A DNA stretch of 46,497 nucleotides from assembly GCA_035273665.1 (NCBI GenBank), contig DATEOW010000142.1, positions 1 through 46,497 on the forward strand, read 5' to 3'. A program made the position numbers and the translations under genes. Position 1 is the stretch's first letter, and each line of letters starts with the position of its first letter. Shown here piece after piece: positions 8,664-17,017 of this stretch. This DNA is from DATEEW01 sp035273665 (lineage in GTDB: Bacteria > Pseudomonadota > Gammaproteobacteria > Burkholderiales > SG8-39). The notes under the pieces were generated by a model. The model was given only the letters and a program-made list of their open reading frames with translations, had not been told where the DNA came from and searched no databases.

Positions 8664-8950
8664 CAGCAGGCATCGCCCTCCTCCCGTTTCGGACAGCCAG
8701 TCGGCCGTTCAGGCGGCAGCAGTGGGCAACGATTGATATCCTCCGCGCTGCGCTGAAAAAAACAGGTCAAGGCGCTCGAAGCCGCGGCAAGCATCCAAAA
8801 CACAAAAAATCCGACCGAATAAACCGCAAGGCGGCTGTACTCGTGGGCGTCATCGAAAATCGAGAGACTCATCGGATCGATGAAGGTGAAAAAAACCGCT
8901 TCACCTACTCCCGCCACAATAAAGGACGGCCAGAAAATCCAAATCATCAT
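8660..8950 (-). CDS. Small two-helix membrane protein with Cys-rich tail, last gene of the cco operon
   Basis: A 96-residue protein taken from ATG 8950 (MMIWIFWPSF), two bases after the ccoH stop codon. Two hydrophobic segments (about 2-22 and 43-65) precede a hydrophilic tail containing four cysteines in RCPLLPPERPTGCPKREEG followed by a terminal CC. The type is recognisable as a conserved hypothetical that accompanies ccoGH in betaproteobacteria. No function is known to me. The cysteine tail could bind a metal or take part in thiol chemistry, but this is speculation. It converges with fnr, sharing four bases at the stop codons. Confidence 0.7.
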   Translation of the reverse strand: MMIWIFWPSFIVAGVGEAVFFTFIDPMSLSIFDDAHEYSRLAVYSVGFFVFWMLAAASSALTCFFQRSAEDINRCPLLPPERPTGCPKREEGDACC

Positions 8951-8952
8951 TC

Positions 8953-9456
8953 TCACGGCGATTCCTTCGGGCGTAGCATGAGCGCCTGTGTGCCGGACTG
9001 CCATGTTTCGGCAATGCGCCAAGTTCCTGCTTCGTCTTCAAGCATGGCATGCCAGCGTCCGGGCCCCATTTGCGGCCAATGTGCCGAATAAGTCTGTACG
9101 CCGGTCATCATCAGGCGCAAGGTCACGTCCTCCCCGGAGCGCGTCGGGTGCGCGAGACGAAGTTTCAATGCGCCGGGATTCGTTTGAATGCCATGCAGGA
9201 TCACTTGTACGGTCCCTTCAGCGATGCGCAGGTCGGCACTAAGGCCCAGCCGTTTCGCCTGCGCTTCCTTGTCAAGCGTTTCATTGATGGCGAGGCCCTG
9301 CTTGTAATAGTCCTCCGCCACCAAGCCGTCATAAGAATCGATGGCCAGCATCAGCATAACGATGCCGAGCACGGCGGAAAGCGCGGGCACGGACATGATC
9401 AGCCAGGGCCAACGGTCGCGATACCAGGGACTTGCCAGTGCAGCCTCTTCATTCAT
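8953..9456 (-). CDS. ccoH: CcoH/FixH family cbb3 oxidase assembly protein
   Basis: A 167-residue protein with one membrane helix (about residues 12-32) and a periplasmic domain. It carries YYKQGLAIN just after the helix, the mark of the FixH/CcoH family. CcoH is required for assembly or stability of the cbb3 oxidase complex. ATG 9456 is chosen because GAGGAG stands seven bases before it and overlaps the region of the ccoG stop. Order ccoG-ccoH is the usual one. Transcription probably continues from the ccoN promoter. Confidence 0.88.
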   Translation of the reverse strand: MNEEAALASPWYRDRWPWLIMSVPALSAVLGIVMLMLAIDSYDGLVAEDYYKQGLAINETLDKEAQAKRLGLSADLRIAEGTVQVILHGIQTNPGALKLRLAHPTRSGEDVTLRLMMTGVQTYSAHWPQMGPGRWHAMLEDEAGTWRIAETWQSGTQALMLRPKESP

Positions 9457-9467
9457 GATCACGCTCC

Positions 9468-10892
9468 TCAACGAATCAGAAACACGGAATCTTCTACTGC
9501 GGTGACCGACGGATCATCGATTGCCTGCACCTGGATGTAGATGCGGTGAGAACCCTTGTCGGCAAACGCCTTATGCATACGCAGTCGAACGGGCACCTGA
9601 CGGGTCGTCGCAGGAGGTAAGTCGATCTCATCAGCCCCGGCAACCACCAGCGACTCAATGCCCATCACGCTGATGCGGTAGCGATGTCCCACCTCCTGCG
9701 TATTCATGATTTGCAGGCGGTAGACGTTTTCAAGCTGGTCATCCTCTACTTCGCGCATCAGACTTGCGCGGTCGCGCAACACATCGACTTTCAAAGGCAT
9801 ACGCAAATAAAGCGATACGACCGTTCCCGCGATGATCAGCCACAGCACGGCGGTATAGATCAGCACGCGCGGACGCAGTACGCGTTGCCACATGCGTAGA
9901 CGATTCCAGCCTTTCGCCAAGGCGTTCGACGTGGAATACCGGATCAGCCCGCGCGCGTAACCCATCTTATCCATCACCTGATCGCAGACGTCGATACAGG
10001 CGGCGCAACCGATGCACTCGTATTGCATCCCATTGCGAATGTCGATCCCGGTAGGGCAAACCTGGACACACAGTGTGCAGTCGACGCAATCACCCAAACC
10101 TTGTGCTCGGGCGTCGGTTTTGCGGCCACGGCCGCCGCGCTGTTCGCCGCGAGCGGCATCATAGGTAACGATCATCGTGTCCTGGTCGAACATCACCCCT
10201 TGAAAACGCGCATACGGGCACATGTACTTGCATACTTGCTCGCGCATCCACCCGGCGTTGCCGTAAGTGGCGATGGCGTAGAACAGCAGCCAGAAGAGCG
10301 CCCAAGCGCCGACATCCAGCGCCACGATATCGTGCAGCAGATCGCGGATAGGCATGAAGTAGCCGACGAAAGTGAAGCCCGTCCACAAGGCGAGCGCGAT
10401 CCAGATCGCATGCTTGGCGCTGCGCAAGCCTAGCTTTCGAGCGGAAAGTGGTGCGGCGTCCAGTTGAAGGCGTTTCGTGCGATCGCCCTCAATTACTCTT
10501 TCGATCCACATGAAAATTTCGGTGTAGACCGTCTGCGGACAGGCATAGCCGCACCACAACCGCCCGCCCACAGTGGTGAAAAGGAAGAGCGAATACGCCG
10601 AAATGATCAGCAGCGCGGTGAGATAGATGAAATCCTGCGGCCAGAATACGTAGCCCAAGATGTAGAACTTTCGCGCCCCGAGGTCGAATAGCACCGCCTG
10701 ACGTCCATTCCAAGGCAACCAGGCCAAGCCATAGAAAACGATTTGCGTCATCCAGACGAACGCCCAGCGCCAGCGCGCGAAATACCCGTCTACGGCACGC
10801 GGCTGGATTTTTTTGCGAACTTCATACAGCGCGTCTGCTTCTGCATCGCTCGCGACATCAAGGTGGACGACAGGGATGTCGGCAAGACGCAT
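9468..10892 (-). CDS. ccoG: Cbb3 oxidase accessory protein CcoG (FixG-like polyferredoxin/cupric reductase)
   Basis: A 474-residue membrane iron-sulfur protein, starting at ATG 10892 right behind the ccoP stop (TGATATG). Two ferredoxin-type clusters are encoded by C269, C272, C275, C279 and by C293, C296, C299, C303. Further motifs are CGYACPQT (114-121) and CKYMCPYARFQ (221-231), with about five membrane helices and an immunoglobulin-like C-terminal domain. CcoG proteins are reported to reduce Cu(II) to Cu(I) for delivery to the CcoN active site. Its position in ccoNOQPGH agrees with that role. Confidence 0.95.
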   Translation of the reverse strand: MRLADIPVVHLDVASDAEADALYEVRKKIQPRAVDGYFARWRWAFVWMTQIVFYGLAWLPWNGRQAVLFDLGARKFYILGYVFWPQDFIYLTALLIISAYSLFLFTTVGGRLWCGYACPQTVYTEIFMWIERVIEGDRTKRLQLDAAPLSARKLGLRSAKHAIWIALALWTGFTFVGYFMPIRDLLHDIVALDVGAWALFWLLFYAIATYGNAGWMREQVCKYMCPYARFQGVMFDQDTMIVTYDAARGEQRGGRGRKTDARAQGLGDCVDCTLCVQVCPTGIDIRNGMQYECIGCAACIDVCDQVMDKMGYARGLIRYSTSNALAKGWNRLRMWQRVLRPRVLIYTAVLWLIIAGTVVSLYLRMPLKVDVLRDRASLMREVEDDQLENVYRLQIMNTQEVGHRYRISVMGIESLVVAGADEIDLPPATTRQVPVRLRMHKAFADKGSHRIYIQVQAIDDPSVTAVEDSVFLIR

Positions 10893-10893
10893 A

Positions 10894-11805
10894 TCACTTT
10901 GCCGGCGGTTCGTTGGACAAACTCCAGACATAGGCCGCGAGAATTTTTAGCCGGTCATCACTTAAGGTGCCTTCCCACGCGGGCATTACATTGGTCCGGC
11001 CGGCGCTAATGGTTCGCACGATCGTTTCCTCATCGCCTCCGTAAAGCCAAGTTTTATCGGCAAGATTAGGCGCACCCATGATCGGGTTGCCCCTGCCATC
11101 GTTACCATGGCAGGCAGCGCAGTTTTGCGCATAGATGGCTTTACCGCGCGCAGTGCGCAGGGAGTCGGTTGTCAGGTTGGAAATCGAACGGACATAGTGG
11201 GCCACATCACGCACACCTTCGGCGCCAAGCGCTGCACCGAAAGGCGGCATCATCCCCGCACGCCCTCCCGCGATGGTCTTGTACAGCACCTCCGCGTCGC
11301 CGCCGTGCAACCAATCCTTATCCGCAAGATTGGGAAAGCCTTTGCTGCCGCGAGCGTCTGAGGCATGACAGCCGGCACAGTAATTCAGAAAAAGATTCTG
11401 GCCGATCGCCATTGCGGCGGAATTGCCGGCCATCTCCTCGACGCTCAAGCCGGCGTAGGTTTTATATGCCGCGTCATATTGTTTTTCGGCATTGATGCGC
11501 TCCACTTCATATTGCCCGGCCGAACTCCAGCCGAGTTTGCCTTGCCACATCCCCAGTCCCGGATAAAAGGCGAGATAGGCAAAGGCAAAAAGAATCGTGA
11601 GATAGAACAGCCAACGCCACCAGTTGGGCAGCGGATTGTTCCACTCGCGCAGGTCTTCGTCCCAGACATGACCGGTGGTATCGACCTTTTCACCCTTCAC
11701 ACGCTTGGTATTCTGCGATTGCAACAACAACCAACAAGCGATGATCGACACCATGGTCAACACGCCTACGTAGAATCCCCAGAAGTCACTGACGAAATCG
11801 CTCAT
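10894..11805 (-). CDS. ccoP: Cbb3-type cytochrome oxidase dihaem subunit III
   Basis: Membrane-anchored dihaem c-type cytochrome that passes electrons to CcoO. The 303 residues start at ATG 11805, overlapping the ccoQ stop as ATGA. Two membrane segments (about 8-28 and 62-82) precede two cytochrome c domains with haem-binding CAGCH (143-147) and CAACH (229-233). Later MMPP and VMPAW methionines are the likely sixth ligands. The N-terminal extra helix makes this the long CcoP form. The four subunit genes are closely packed, and ccoG follows immediately. Confidence 0.96.
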   Translation of the reverse strand: MSDFVSDFWGFYVGVLTMVSIIACWLLLQSQNTKRVKGEKVDTTGHVWDEDLREWNNPLPNWWRWLFYLTILFAFAYLAFYPGLGMWQGKLGWSSAGQYEVERINAEKQYDAAYKTYAGLSVEEMAGNSAAMAIGQNLFLNYCAGCHASDARGSKGFPNLADKDWLHGGDAEVLYKTIAGGRAGMMPPFGAALGAEGVRDVAHYVRSISNLTTDSLRTARGKAIYAQNCAACHGNDGRGNPIMGAPNLADKTWLYGGDEETIVRTISAGRTNVMPAWEGTLSDDRLKILAAYVWSLSNEPPAK

Positions 11806-11948
11806 GATGCGTCGCCTTCTTCCAGAACCGACCGGGCGGCGCACGAGAAGCGCTGTGTTCGACGGCTGCTATAGGCCCAAATCACGATGCCGATAAAACA
11901 GAAAAAGCTAAGCAGCGTAATTGCCGCCCGTAAGTCGTTTATTTCCAT
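11802..11948 (-). CDS. ccoQ: Cbb3 oxidase small subunit IV
   Basis: A 48-residue single-helix protein beginning MEINDLRAAITLLSFF. The hydrophobic stretch runs from about residue 8 to 27 and is followed by a basic segment. Size, topology and position between ccoO and ccoP identify it as CcoQ (FixQ), which stabilises the complex. It starts eight bases after the ccoO stop and its TGA overlaps the ccoP ATG, so translation of the two is coupled. Confidence 0.88.
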   Translation of the reverse strand: MEINDLRAAITLLSFFCFIGIVIWAYSSRRTQRFSCAARSVLEEGDAS

Positions 11949-11956
11949 GCTATGCC

Positions 11957-12568
11957 CTATCTACTTTTCAATGCGAGGCCGAGGCTTTGCAGATAAGCCA
12001 CCAGCGCATCGAGCTCGGTTTTCGCTTTGATGGCGCCCTGTGCACCGTCGATGTCGGCGTCCGTATATGGAACGCCGACCTTACGCAAAGCGCGCATGCG
12101 GTCCGCTATGGGCGCGCCTCCGATAGTCGCGCGCTCGAGCCACGGATACGCCGGCATGATCGATTCCGGCACCACGTCGCGAGGATTGAGTAGATGAATA
12201 CGGTGCCAGTCATCGCTATAGCGTCCGCCGACTCGCGCGAGATCCGGTCCGGTCCGCTTACTGCCCCAGAGAAACGGATGGTCGTAGACGAATTCTCCGG
12301 CCACGGAATAGTGACCGTATCGCTCTGTTTCCGCGCGGAAGGGACGAATCATCTGTGAGTGACAGTTGTTGCAGCCTTCGCGAATGTATACATCCCGGCC
12401 GGCCAGTTGCAGTGCCGTATAAGGCTTCAAACCCGTGACCGGTTCCGTAGTGGATTTCTGAAAATACAGCGGTACGATTTCCACAAGGCCGCCGACGCTG
12501 ATGACAAGGATCACCAGCACGATTAGCCAGGTATTGCTGCGTTCGATTTTGTCGTGTGATAAGGCCAT
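11957..12568 (-). CDS. ccoO: Cbb3-type cytochrome oxidase monohaem subunit II
   Basis: A 203-residue membrane-anchored c-type cytochrome that transfers electrons from CcoP to the CcoN active site. One N-terminal helix (about 13-35) is followed by the family motif REGCNNCHSQMIRPF, with haem attachment at C66 and C69 and axial H70. The start is placed at MALSHDKIER (ATG 12568), where family similarity begins. The gene lies 10 bp downstream of ccoN. Confidence 0.95.
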   Translation of the reverse strand: MALSHDKIERSNTWLIVLVILVISVGGLVEIVPLYFQKSTTEPVTGLKPYTALQLAGRDVYIREGCNNCHSQMIRPFRAETERYGHYSVAGEFVYDHPFLWGSKRTGPDLARVGGRYSDDWHRIHLLNPRDVVPESIMPAYPWLERATIGGAPIADRMRALRKVGVPYTDADIDGAQGAIKAKTELDALVAYLQSLGLALKSR

Positions 12569-12578
12569 GGCGGTCTCT

Positions 12579-14015
12579 TTATGCGTGCGCGGGGATGACA
12601 AGGGGAATGCGCATCTGGGCCTCTGTCGCCTTGCCCACCGCGACAGTTTTGAGCATGTTGTAAAGCATTACGAACATGCCGCTGAGATAGAGCAGACCGC
12701 CAAGCATGCGAATGGTGTAGAAAGGCGCGCTCGCTTTGGTCGATTCGACGAAGGTGTACGTCAGCGTGCCGTCGGCGTTTACCGCACGCCACATTAGACC
12801 TTGCGTCACGCCCGCGATCCACATCGCCGCGATGTACAGCACGATGCCGAGCGTCGCGACCCAGAAATGCAGCGTGATGAGCTTGGTACTCCACATTTCC
12901 GTGCGGCCGACCATGCGCGGGATCAAATAGTAAATTGAGCCGATACTGATGAATCCTACCCAGCCGAGTGCGCCTGCGTGCACATGGCCGATGGTCCAAT
13001 CGGTGTAATGCGAAAGCGCATTCACCGTCTTGATCGACATCATGGGTCCTTCGAAAGTCGCCATGCCGTAAAACGAGAGCGACACGATGAGAAACTTGAG
13101 GATCGGGTCGGTACGTAATTTGTGCCACGCGCCGGAGAGCGTCATTACCCCATTGATCATGCCGCCCCAAGAAGGCGCAAGGAGGATGAGCGAGAACAGC
13201 ATGCCTACACTTTGCGTCCAGTCAGGCAGCGCCGTGTAATGCAGATGGTGCGGGCCCGCCCACATGTATGTAAAGATGAGCGACCAGAAGTGCACCACCG
13301 AGAGCCGATAAGAATAGATTGGCCGCTGCGCCTGCTTCGGTACGAAGTAATACATCATGCCGAGGAATCCGGCGGTAAGAAAAAAACCGACTGCGTTGTG
13401 GCCGTACCACCATTGCACCATAGCGTCCTGCACGCCCGCATAGGCAGAGTAGGATTTAGTAAGACTGACCGGGATCTGTGCGCTGTTCACGATATGCAAC
13501 ACCGCTACGGTCAAAATGAATGCGCCGAAGAACCAATTGGCGACATAGATATGCGGTGTCTTGCGCTTGGCGATGGTGCCGAAGAACACGATGGCATAGG
13601 ACACCCACACCACCGCGATGAGGATATCGATGGGCCATTCCAGTTCGGCGTATTCCTTGGAGCTGGTGTATCCCATGGGGAGCGTGATCGCCGCGAGCAC
13701 GATCACCGCCATCCAGCCCCAAAAGGTAAATGCCGCGAGCTTGTCGCAGAAGAGCCGCACCTGACAGGTGCGCTGCACGACGTAATAAGACGTTGCGAAC
13801 AACGCAGAGCCGCCAAAGGCGAAGATCACTGCGTTGGTATGCAAAGGCCGCAGGCGTCCGAAAGACAACCACGGGATGCCATGGCCCAAATCCGGCCAGA
13901 TGAATTGCATGGCGATGAATACGCCTACCGCCATGCCGACGATGCCCCAGATCACCGTCATGACGGAAAACTGATACACCACCTTGTAGTTATAAGTTTC
14001 GCTGTTCTCGCTCAT
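12579..14015 (-). CDS. ccoN: Cbb3-type cytochrome oxidase catalytic subunit I
   Basis: Twelve-helix haem-copper oxidase subunit that reduces oxygen to water with high affinity and pumps protons. The 478 residues start at MSENSETYNY (ATG 14015), with a GGGGA ribosome site upstream; a further upstream start would read through promoter DNA. Haem and CuB ligands are visible: H59 in LRPLHTNAVIF, WWYGHNAVGFF, GPHHLHYTALPDW and IGHVHAGALGW. First gene of ccoNOQPGH, with an FNR-dependent type of promoter directly upstream. Confidence 0.97.
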   Translation of the reverse strand: MSENSETYNYKVVYQFSVMTVIWGIVGMAVGVFIAMQFIWPDLGHGIPWLSFGRLRPLHTNAVIFAFGGSALFATSYYVVQRTCQVRLFCDKLAAFTFWGWMAVIVLAAITLPMGYTSSKEYAELEWPIDILIAVVWVSYAIVFFGTIAKRKTPHIYVANWFFGAFILTVAVLHIVNSAQIPVSLTKSYSAYAGVQDAMVQWWYGHNAVGFFLTAGFLGMMYYFVPKQAQRPIYSYRLSVVHFWSLIFTYMWAGPHHLHYTALPDWTQSVGMLFSLILLAPSWGGMINGVMTLSGAWHKLRTDPILKFLIVSLSFYGMATFEGPMMSIKTVNALSHYTDWTIGHVHAGALGWVGFISIGSIYYLIPRMVGRTEMWSTKLITLHFWVATLGIVLYIAAMWIAGVTQGLMWRAVNADGTLTYTFVESTKASAPFYTIRMLGGLLYLSGMFVMLYNMLKTVAVGKATEAQMRIPLVIPAHA

Positions 14016-14063
14016 TGATGCGTTCCCCGTTTCTTCCATGCGGATTCGAACTTCCGCCGTTAT

Positions 14064-14112
14064 ATAAGGGAATGTTAGGGCGAGACCCAAACGGTCAGTT
14101 GATATGGATCAA
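14064..14112 (-). promoter_or_regulatory. FNR-activated promoter of ccoNOQPGH
   Basis: TTGATATGGATCAA (14099-14112) is a perfect FNR consensus box. On the minus strand a -10-like TAACAT lies at 14077-14072, predicting a start near 14064-14065. The box is then centred at about -41.5, the classical class II FNR activation position. The leader to ATG 14015 would be about 50 nt with GGGGA before the start. Start site not measured. Confidence 0.75.
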
Positions 14113-14144
14113 ATGCCCTTCGGGAAGTCGGCCGATGAAGCGGT

Positions 14145-14249
14145 AAATACGTGGATATCGACATCGACGTGAAGGCCGGCGGTACTAAACTGACAACGCT
14201 TCAAATCGATCCGTGGCTGTACAGCGTCGGTATTGGCTATCGCTTCTGA
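14145..14249 (+). pseudogene. ompW: C-terminal remnant of OmpW-family outer-membrane protein
   Basis: In one frame up to TGA 14247-14249 the DNA encodes KYVDIDIDVK, then a GGTKL segment, then IDPWLYSVGIGYRF. The ending IDPW followed by GxGYRF is the last beta-strand pair of OmpW outer-membrane barrels, and KYVDID is the conserved strand before it. Just upstream the frame is broken by a TGA, and nothing else of the roughly 200-residue protein (no signal peptide, no earlier strands) is present before the FNR box at 14099-14112. It is the last 34 codons of a mostly deleted gene. The rest of 14250-14304 holds nothing I can identify. Confidence 0.7.
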
Positions 14250-14304
14250 GGAATGCGTGCAACGGTCGGCGCAAGAGACATCGTTTACGTTGACCGTTTA
14301 ACAC

Positions 14305-14457
14305 TTAGCGTTTCTTGCCGTCATCGTCCATCAGCACCTTGAAAGCCGGCCCTTCCAGATCGTCGAATTGGCCGGAGCGCAGCGCAAACCAAAAGACGAC
14401 GCCGATCAGAAAAACCAGGACAAGAGACAAAGGGATGAGCAAATAAAGAATGTCCAT
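14305..14457 (-). CDS. ccoS: Cbb3 oxidase maturation protein CcoS
   Basis: A 50-residue protein beginning MDILYLLIPLSLVLVF, with one membrane helix followed by FALRSGQFDDLEGPA and a short charged tail. This is the standard CcoS pattern. CcoS is needed for incorporation of haem and copper cofactors into the oxidase. It starts eight bases after the ccoI stop, so the pair is probably one transcript from the FNR-linked promoter at 16962-17010. Confidence 0.92.
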   Translation of the reverse strand: MDILYLLIPLSLVLVFLIGVVFWFALRSGQFDDLEGPAFKVLMDDDGKKR

Positions 14458-14465
14458 CAGCGATC

Positions 14466-16943
14466 CTAGGCTCTCAGCCGCAAAGCATTCAGAACGACTA
14501 ACAGCGAGCTGACAGACATGCCCACACCGGCGATCCATGGATTGAGCATCCCCATCGCTGCCAGCGGGATGACTGCCAAGTTGTAGCCAAAGGACCAAAA
14601 CAGATTTTGGTGAATGATCCGGCGCGTACTGCGTGAAACTGAAATGGCGCTTTGCAAATCCGCGAGGCGGCCGTTTAACAGTACCGCATCGGCACGTGTT
14701 TGGGCCAAGGTCGCCCCGCTTCCCATCGCGATAGAAACATCGGCCTGCGCGAGGACTGGCGCATCATTAACGCCGTCGCCGACCATGACGACTTTGGCGC
14801 CCGCTCGTTGCAGCGCCAAGACGTAGAGGCGCTTTTCCTCCGGTGTGGCGGTGGCGCGAATATTTTGCATGCCTAGGCAACGGGCGACTTCCATAACGAC
14901 GCCGACGCCATCTCCGCTCAAGAGGTGCGTGTTTTTTCCTGCGGCATGCAGCGACCCGATGAGCGCTCGCGCATCCGGCTTCATGCAATCGCTCAGATCA
15001 TAGAAGGCAAGCAACGCGTCATTTGTGGCAAGCCATACGCGCGTATATGGCGAAACTGAAAGTTCGGTCGAGATCGCCAGCCCGAAGGGTCCTCGTGCGA
15101 TTTCAGCGCAATACGCCAATGTGCCTACCCGGTAGGTGCATCCATCAATGATGGCTTGAATTCCGGCGCCGGGGATGTTGCGGCAACTGTCGGTTTGCAG
15201 GCTCATCATCCTGCGCGGCGTGCGCAGGGAGGCATTTGCGTGTGCGCAGAGCGCTTTTGCGATCGGGTGCTCCGAAAGATTTTCCAACGTATGAATCACG
15301 GCTAGGCAATGTTCTCGCGTGTGCGTGCCCAGTACTTTTTCTGTGACCACGGACAGCTTGCCTTCGGTCAATGTCCCCGTCTTGTCGAAAACGTAATCGG
15401 TGGCTTGGGCCATCGTCTCGAGGGCGTGCCCTTTGGTGATGATCAAGCTTTGACGCGCAAGTCGCCCGGTGGCAGCTGTCAACGCCACCGGTGTCGCGAG
15501 CGATAAGGCACAGGGACAGGTTGCGACCAGCAGGCTCACCGCGATCCAAGGCGCGCGAATCGGATCGATAAAGGCCCACACGGCTGTCGTGATCGATGTG
15601 GCAATGAGTACCCACCACACGAAATGCTGCGCGTACCGATCGGCCATTTCCGCGAGCGGCGGCCGCTGCGCCGCTGCCTGCTCAACAAGTCTCGCAATTG
15701 ACGCAAGTATCCCTGATTGACCGACGCGTTCGACCCGTACGACGAGCGAACTGTCGACGTTCTGCGATCCACCCACTACTGCGGACCCGGCGATCTTCTG
15801 CACAGGCACACTTTCTCCAGTGAGAAGAGCTTCATCGACCGTGCTTATTCCCTCGAGCACCACACCATCTGCCGGGATGGCCTCACCTGGGCGCACCAAT
15901 AGCAAGTCGCCCGGCAGCAACTGCGCGGCAAGAACGCGCTCTCCGAGGCGCGATGACGGGAATGCACTAAGACGTTCAGCAAAGCTGGGCGTTACGCGTG
16001 CCAGATGCGCAAGCGACGCACCCGCGCTCTCGCGCGCGCGAAGTTCTAGATAACGTCCAAGGAGCAGTAGGAAGACGAACATGGTCAGCGAATCGAAATA
16101 AACTTCGCCCTGATGCGTAAAAGTGGCCCAGGTGCTTGCTAAGAAGGCGGTCGCAATGCCAAGCGCGACGGGCAAATCCATACCCGCTCGTCCTGCGCGG
16201 AGACCCCGGTATGCGCCGAGAAAGAAAGGCTGGGCTGCATAGGCGATGACCGGCACGGTGAGTACGAAGCTTGCCCAGCGCATGAGCGTTTCATATTCCG
16301 TAGAGAACTCGCCGGGTTGCGCGATGTAAGCTGGCACGGCATACATCATTACCTGCATCATGCCGAAGCCCGCGACAAAGAGCCGCCAAAGCCACCGACG
16401 TTTCTCCGATCGACGCGCATCGTCGATTTGCTGGGGCAGATAAGGATGTGCGCCATAGCCCAGTACAGAAAGCCGCGCCACGATATGGCTCAGTTTGGTG
16501 TCTGTTTCCCGCCATGCTAGGGTCGCTCGCCGGGTCACGTAATTCACTTGGACACCGCACACGCCGTCGAGGCGCTTGAGGCTTTCTTCGATCAGCCACA
16601 GGCAGGCCGTACAACGCACACCGTCAAGCAGCAGGGCGGCCTCAAGGGTCCCCTCCTCACGGCGTCGCACGAAAGAAGTCTGAAATAGCGGATCGTCATA
16701 AGCCTCCAACGTGCGTCGATCAGCGGGCGCCGGAGGCGCACTCGTCTTTTCGCGTAGTCGGTAGTAATCCACGAGACCCATTCCTACGATGGCGCAGGCT
16801 GCGGCCTCGCACCCGACGCAGCAGAAGTCCCGCACTTCTCCGTCAAAGAAGGTGCTCGCTATGCCTGCTTCAGCCGGAAGGCCGCAATGAAAGCATTGGG
16901 TTTTTTGCGATGGTGCAAGGGTGGCAAGAGGAAGAGCGGACAG
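14466..16943 (-). CDS. ccoI: Copper-transporting P1B-type ATPase CcoI, probable CTG start
   Basis: Copper ATPase that supplies copper for cbb3 oxidase assembly. The family N-terminus CFHCGLP and the next motif FCCVGC lie at residues 17-23 and 40-45, but only if translation starts upstream of GTG 16835. Between the in-frame TGA near 17008 and GTG 16835 there is no ATG, GTG or TTG. CTG at 16943-16941 stands exactly seven bases after AAGGAG (16956-16951), giving 825 residues, a usual CcoI length. Other motifs are the HMA-domain CTAC (111-114), TGES near 375-378, the copper-channel CPC (476-478), DKTGTLT from D520 and GDGVNDAP. An error in the sequence could also explain the missing ATG. Followed closely by ccoS. 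Confidence 0.9.
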   Translation of the reverse strand: MSALPLATLAPSQKTQCFHCGLPAEAGIASTFFDGEVRDFCCVGCEAAACAIVGMGLVDYYRLREKTSAPPAPADRRTLEAYDDPLFQTSFVRRREEGTLEAALLLDGVRCTACLWLIEESLKRLDGVCGVQVNYVTRRATLAWRETDTKLSHIVARLSVLGYGAHPYLPQQIDDARRSEKRRWLWRLFVAGFGMMQVMMYAVPAYIAQPGEFSTEYETLMRWASFVLTVPVIAYAAQPFFLGAYRGLRAGRAGMDLPVALGIATAFLASTWATFTHQGEVYFDSLTMFVFLLLLGRYLELRARESAGASLAHLARVTPSFAERLSAFPSSRLGERVLAAQLLPGDLLLVRPGEAIPADGVVLEGISTVDEALLTGESVPVQKIAGSAVVGGSQNVDSSLVVRVERVGQSGILASIARLVEQAAAQRPPLAEMADRYAQHFVWWVLIATSITTAVWAFIDPIRAPWIAVSLLVATCPCALSLATPVALTAATGRLARQSLIITKGHALETMAQATDYVFDKTGTLTEGKLSVVTEKVLGTHTREHCLAVIHTLENLSEHPIAKALCAHANASLRTPRRMMSLQTDSCRNIPGAGIQAIIDGCTYRVGTLAYCAEIARGPFGLAISTELSVSPYTRVWLATNDALLAFYDLSDCMKPDARALIGSLHAAGKNTHLLSGDGVGVVMEVARCLGMQNIRATATPEEKRLYVLALQRAGAKVVMVGDGVNDAPVLAQADVSIAMGSGATLAQTRADAVLLNGRLADLQSAISVSRSTRRIIHQNLFWSFGYNLAVIPLAAMGMLNPWIAGVGMSVSSLLVVLNALRLRA

Positions 16944-16950
16944 CGGAAGA

Positions 16951-16956
16951 CTCCTT
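16951..16956 (-). promoter_or_regulatory. Shine-Dalgarno site that sets the ccoI start
   Basis: AAGGAG on the minus strand, seven bases before the in-frame CTG 16943-16941. No other purine-rich site precedes an in-frame start candidate in this leader. Confidence 0.6.
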
Positions 16957-16961
16957 GTATG

Positions 16962-17010
16962 AGAACAAGAGTCTACGCTGCGCTCAAAGCAAGATTTTGA
17001 TGCAGATCAA
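16962..17010 (-). promoter_or_regulatory. FNR-activated promoter of ccoIS
   Basis: TTGATGCAGATCAA (16997-17010) is a perfect FNR box. On the minus strand TAGACT (16975-16970) is in place for a -10, predicting a start near 16962, so that the box is centred at about -41.5. The leader would then be only about 20 nt, carrying AAGGAG and the CTG start. The same box also faces the oxygenase gene at 17158 on the plus strand. Confidence 0.7.
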
Positions 17011-17017
17011 CGGTAGA

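Noticed and set aside
13122..14018. Long plus-strand open frame opposite ccoN
   Set aside because: Its translation is rich in His and Arg and matches nothing; it mirrors the codon bias of the clearly real ccoN on the other strand.
16835..16835. GTG 16835 as the start of CcoI
   Set aside because: It would remove the conserved N-terminal CFHCGLP motif that is encoded in frame just upstream.
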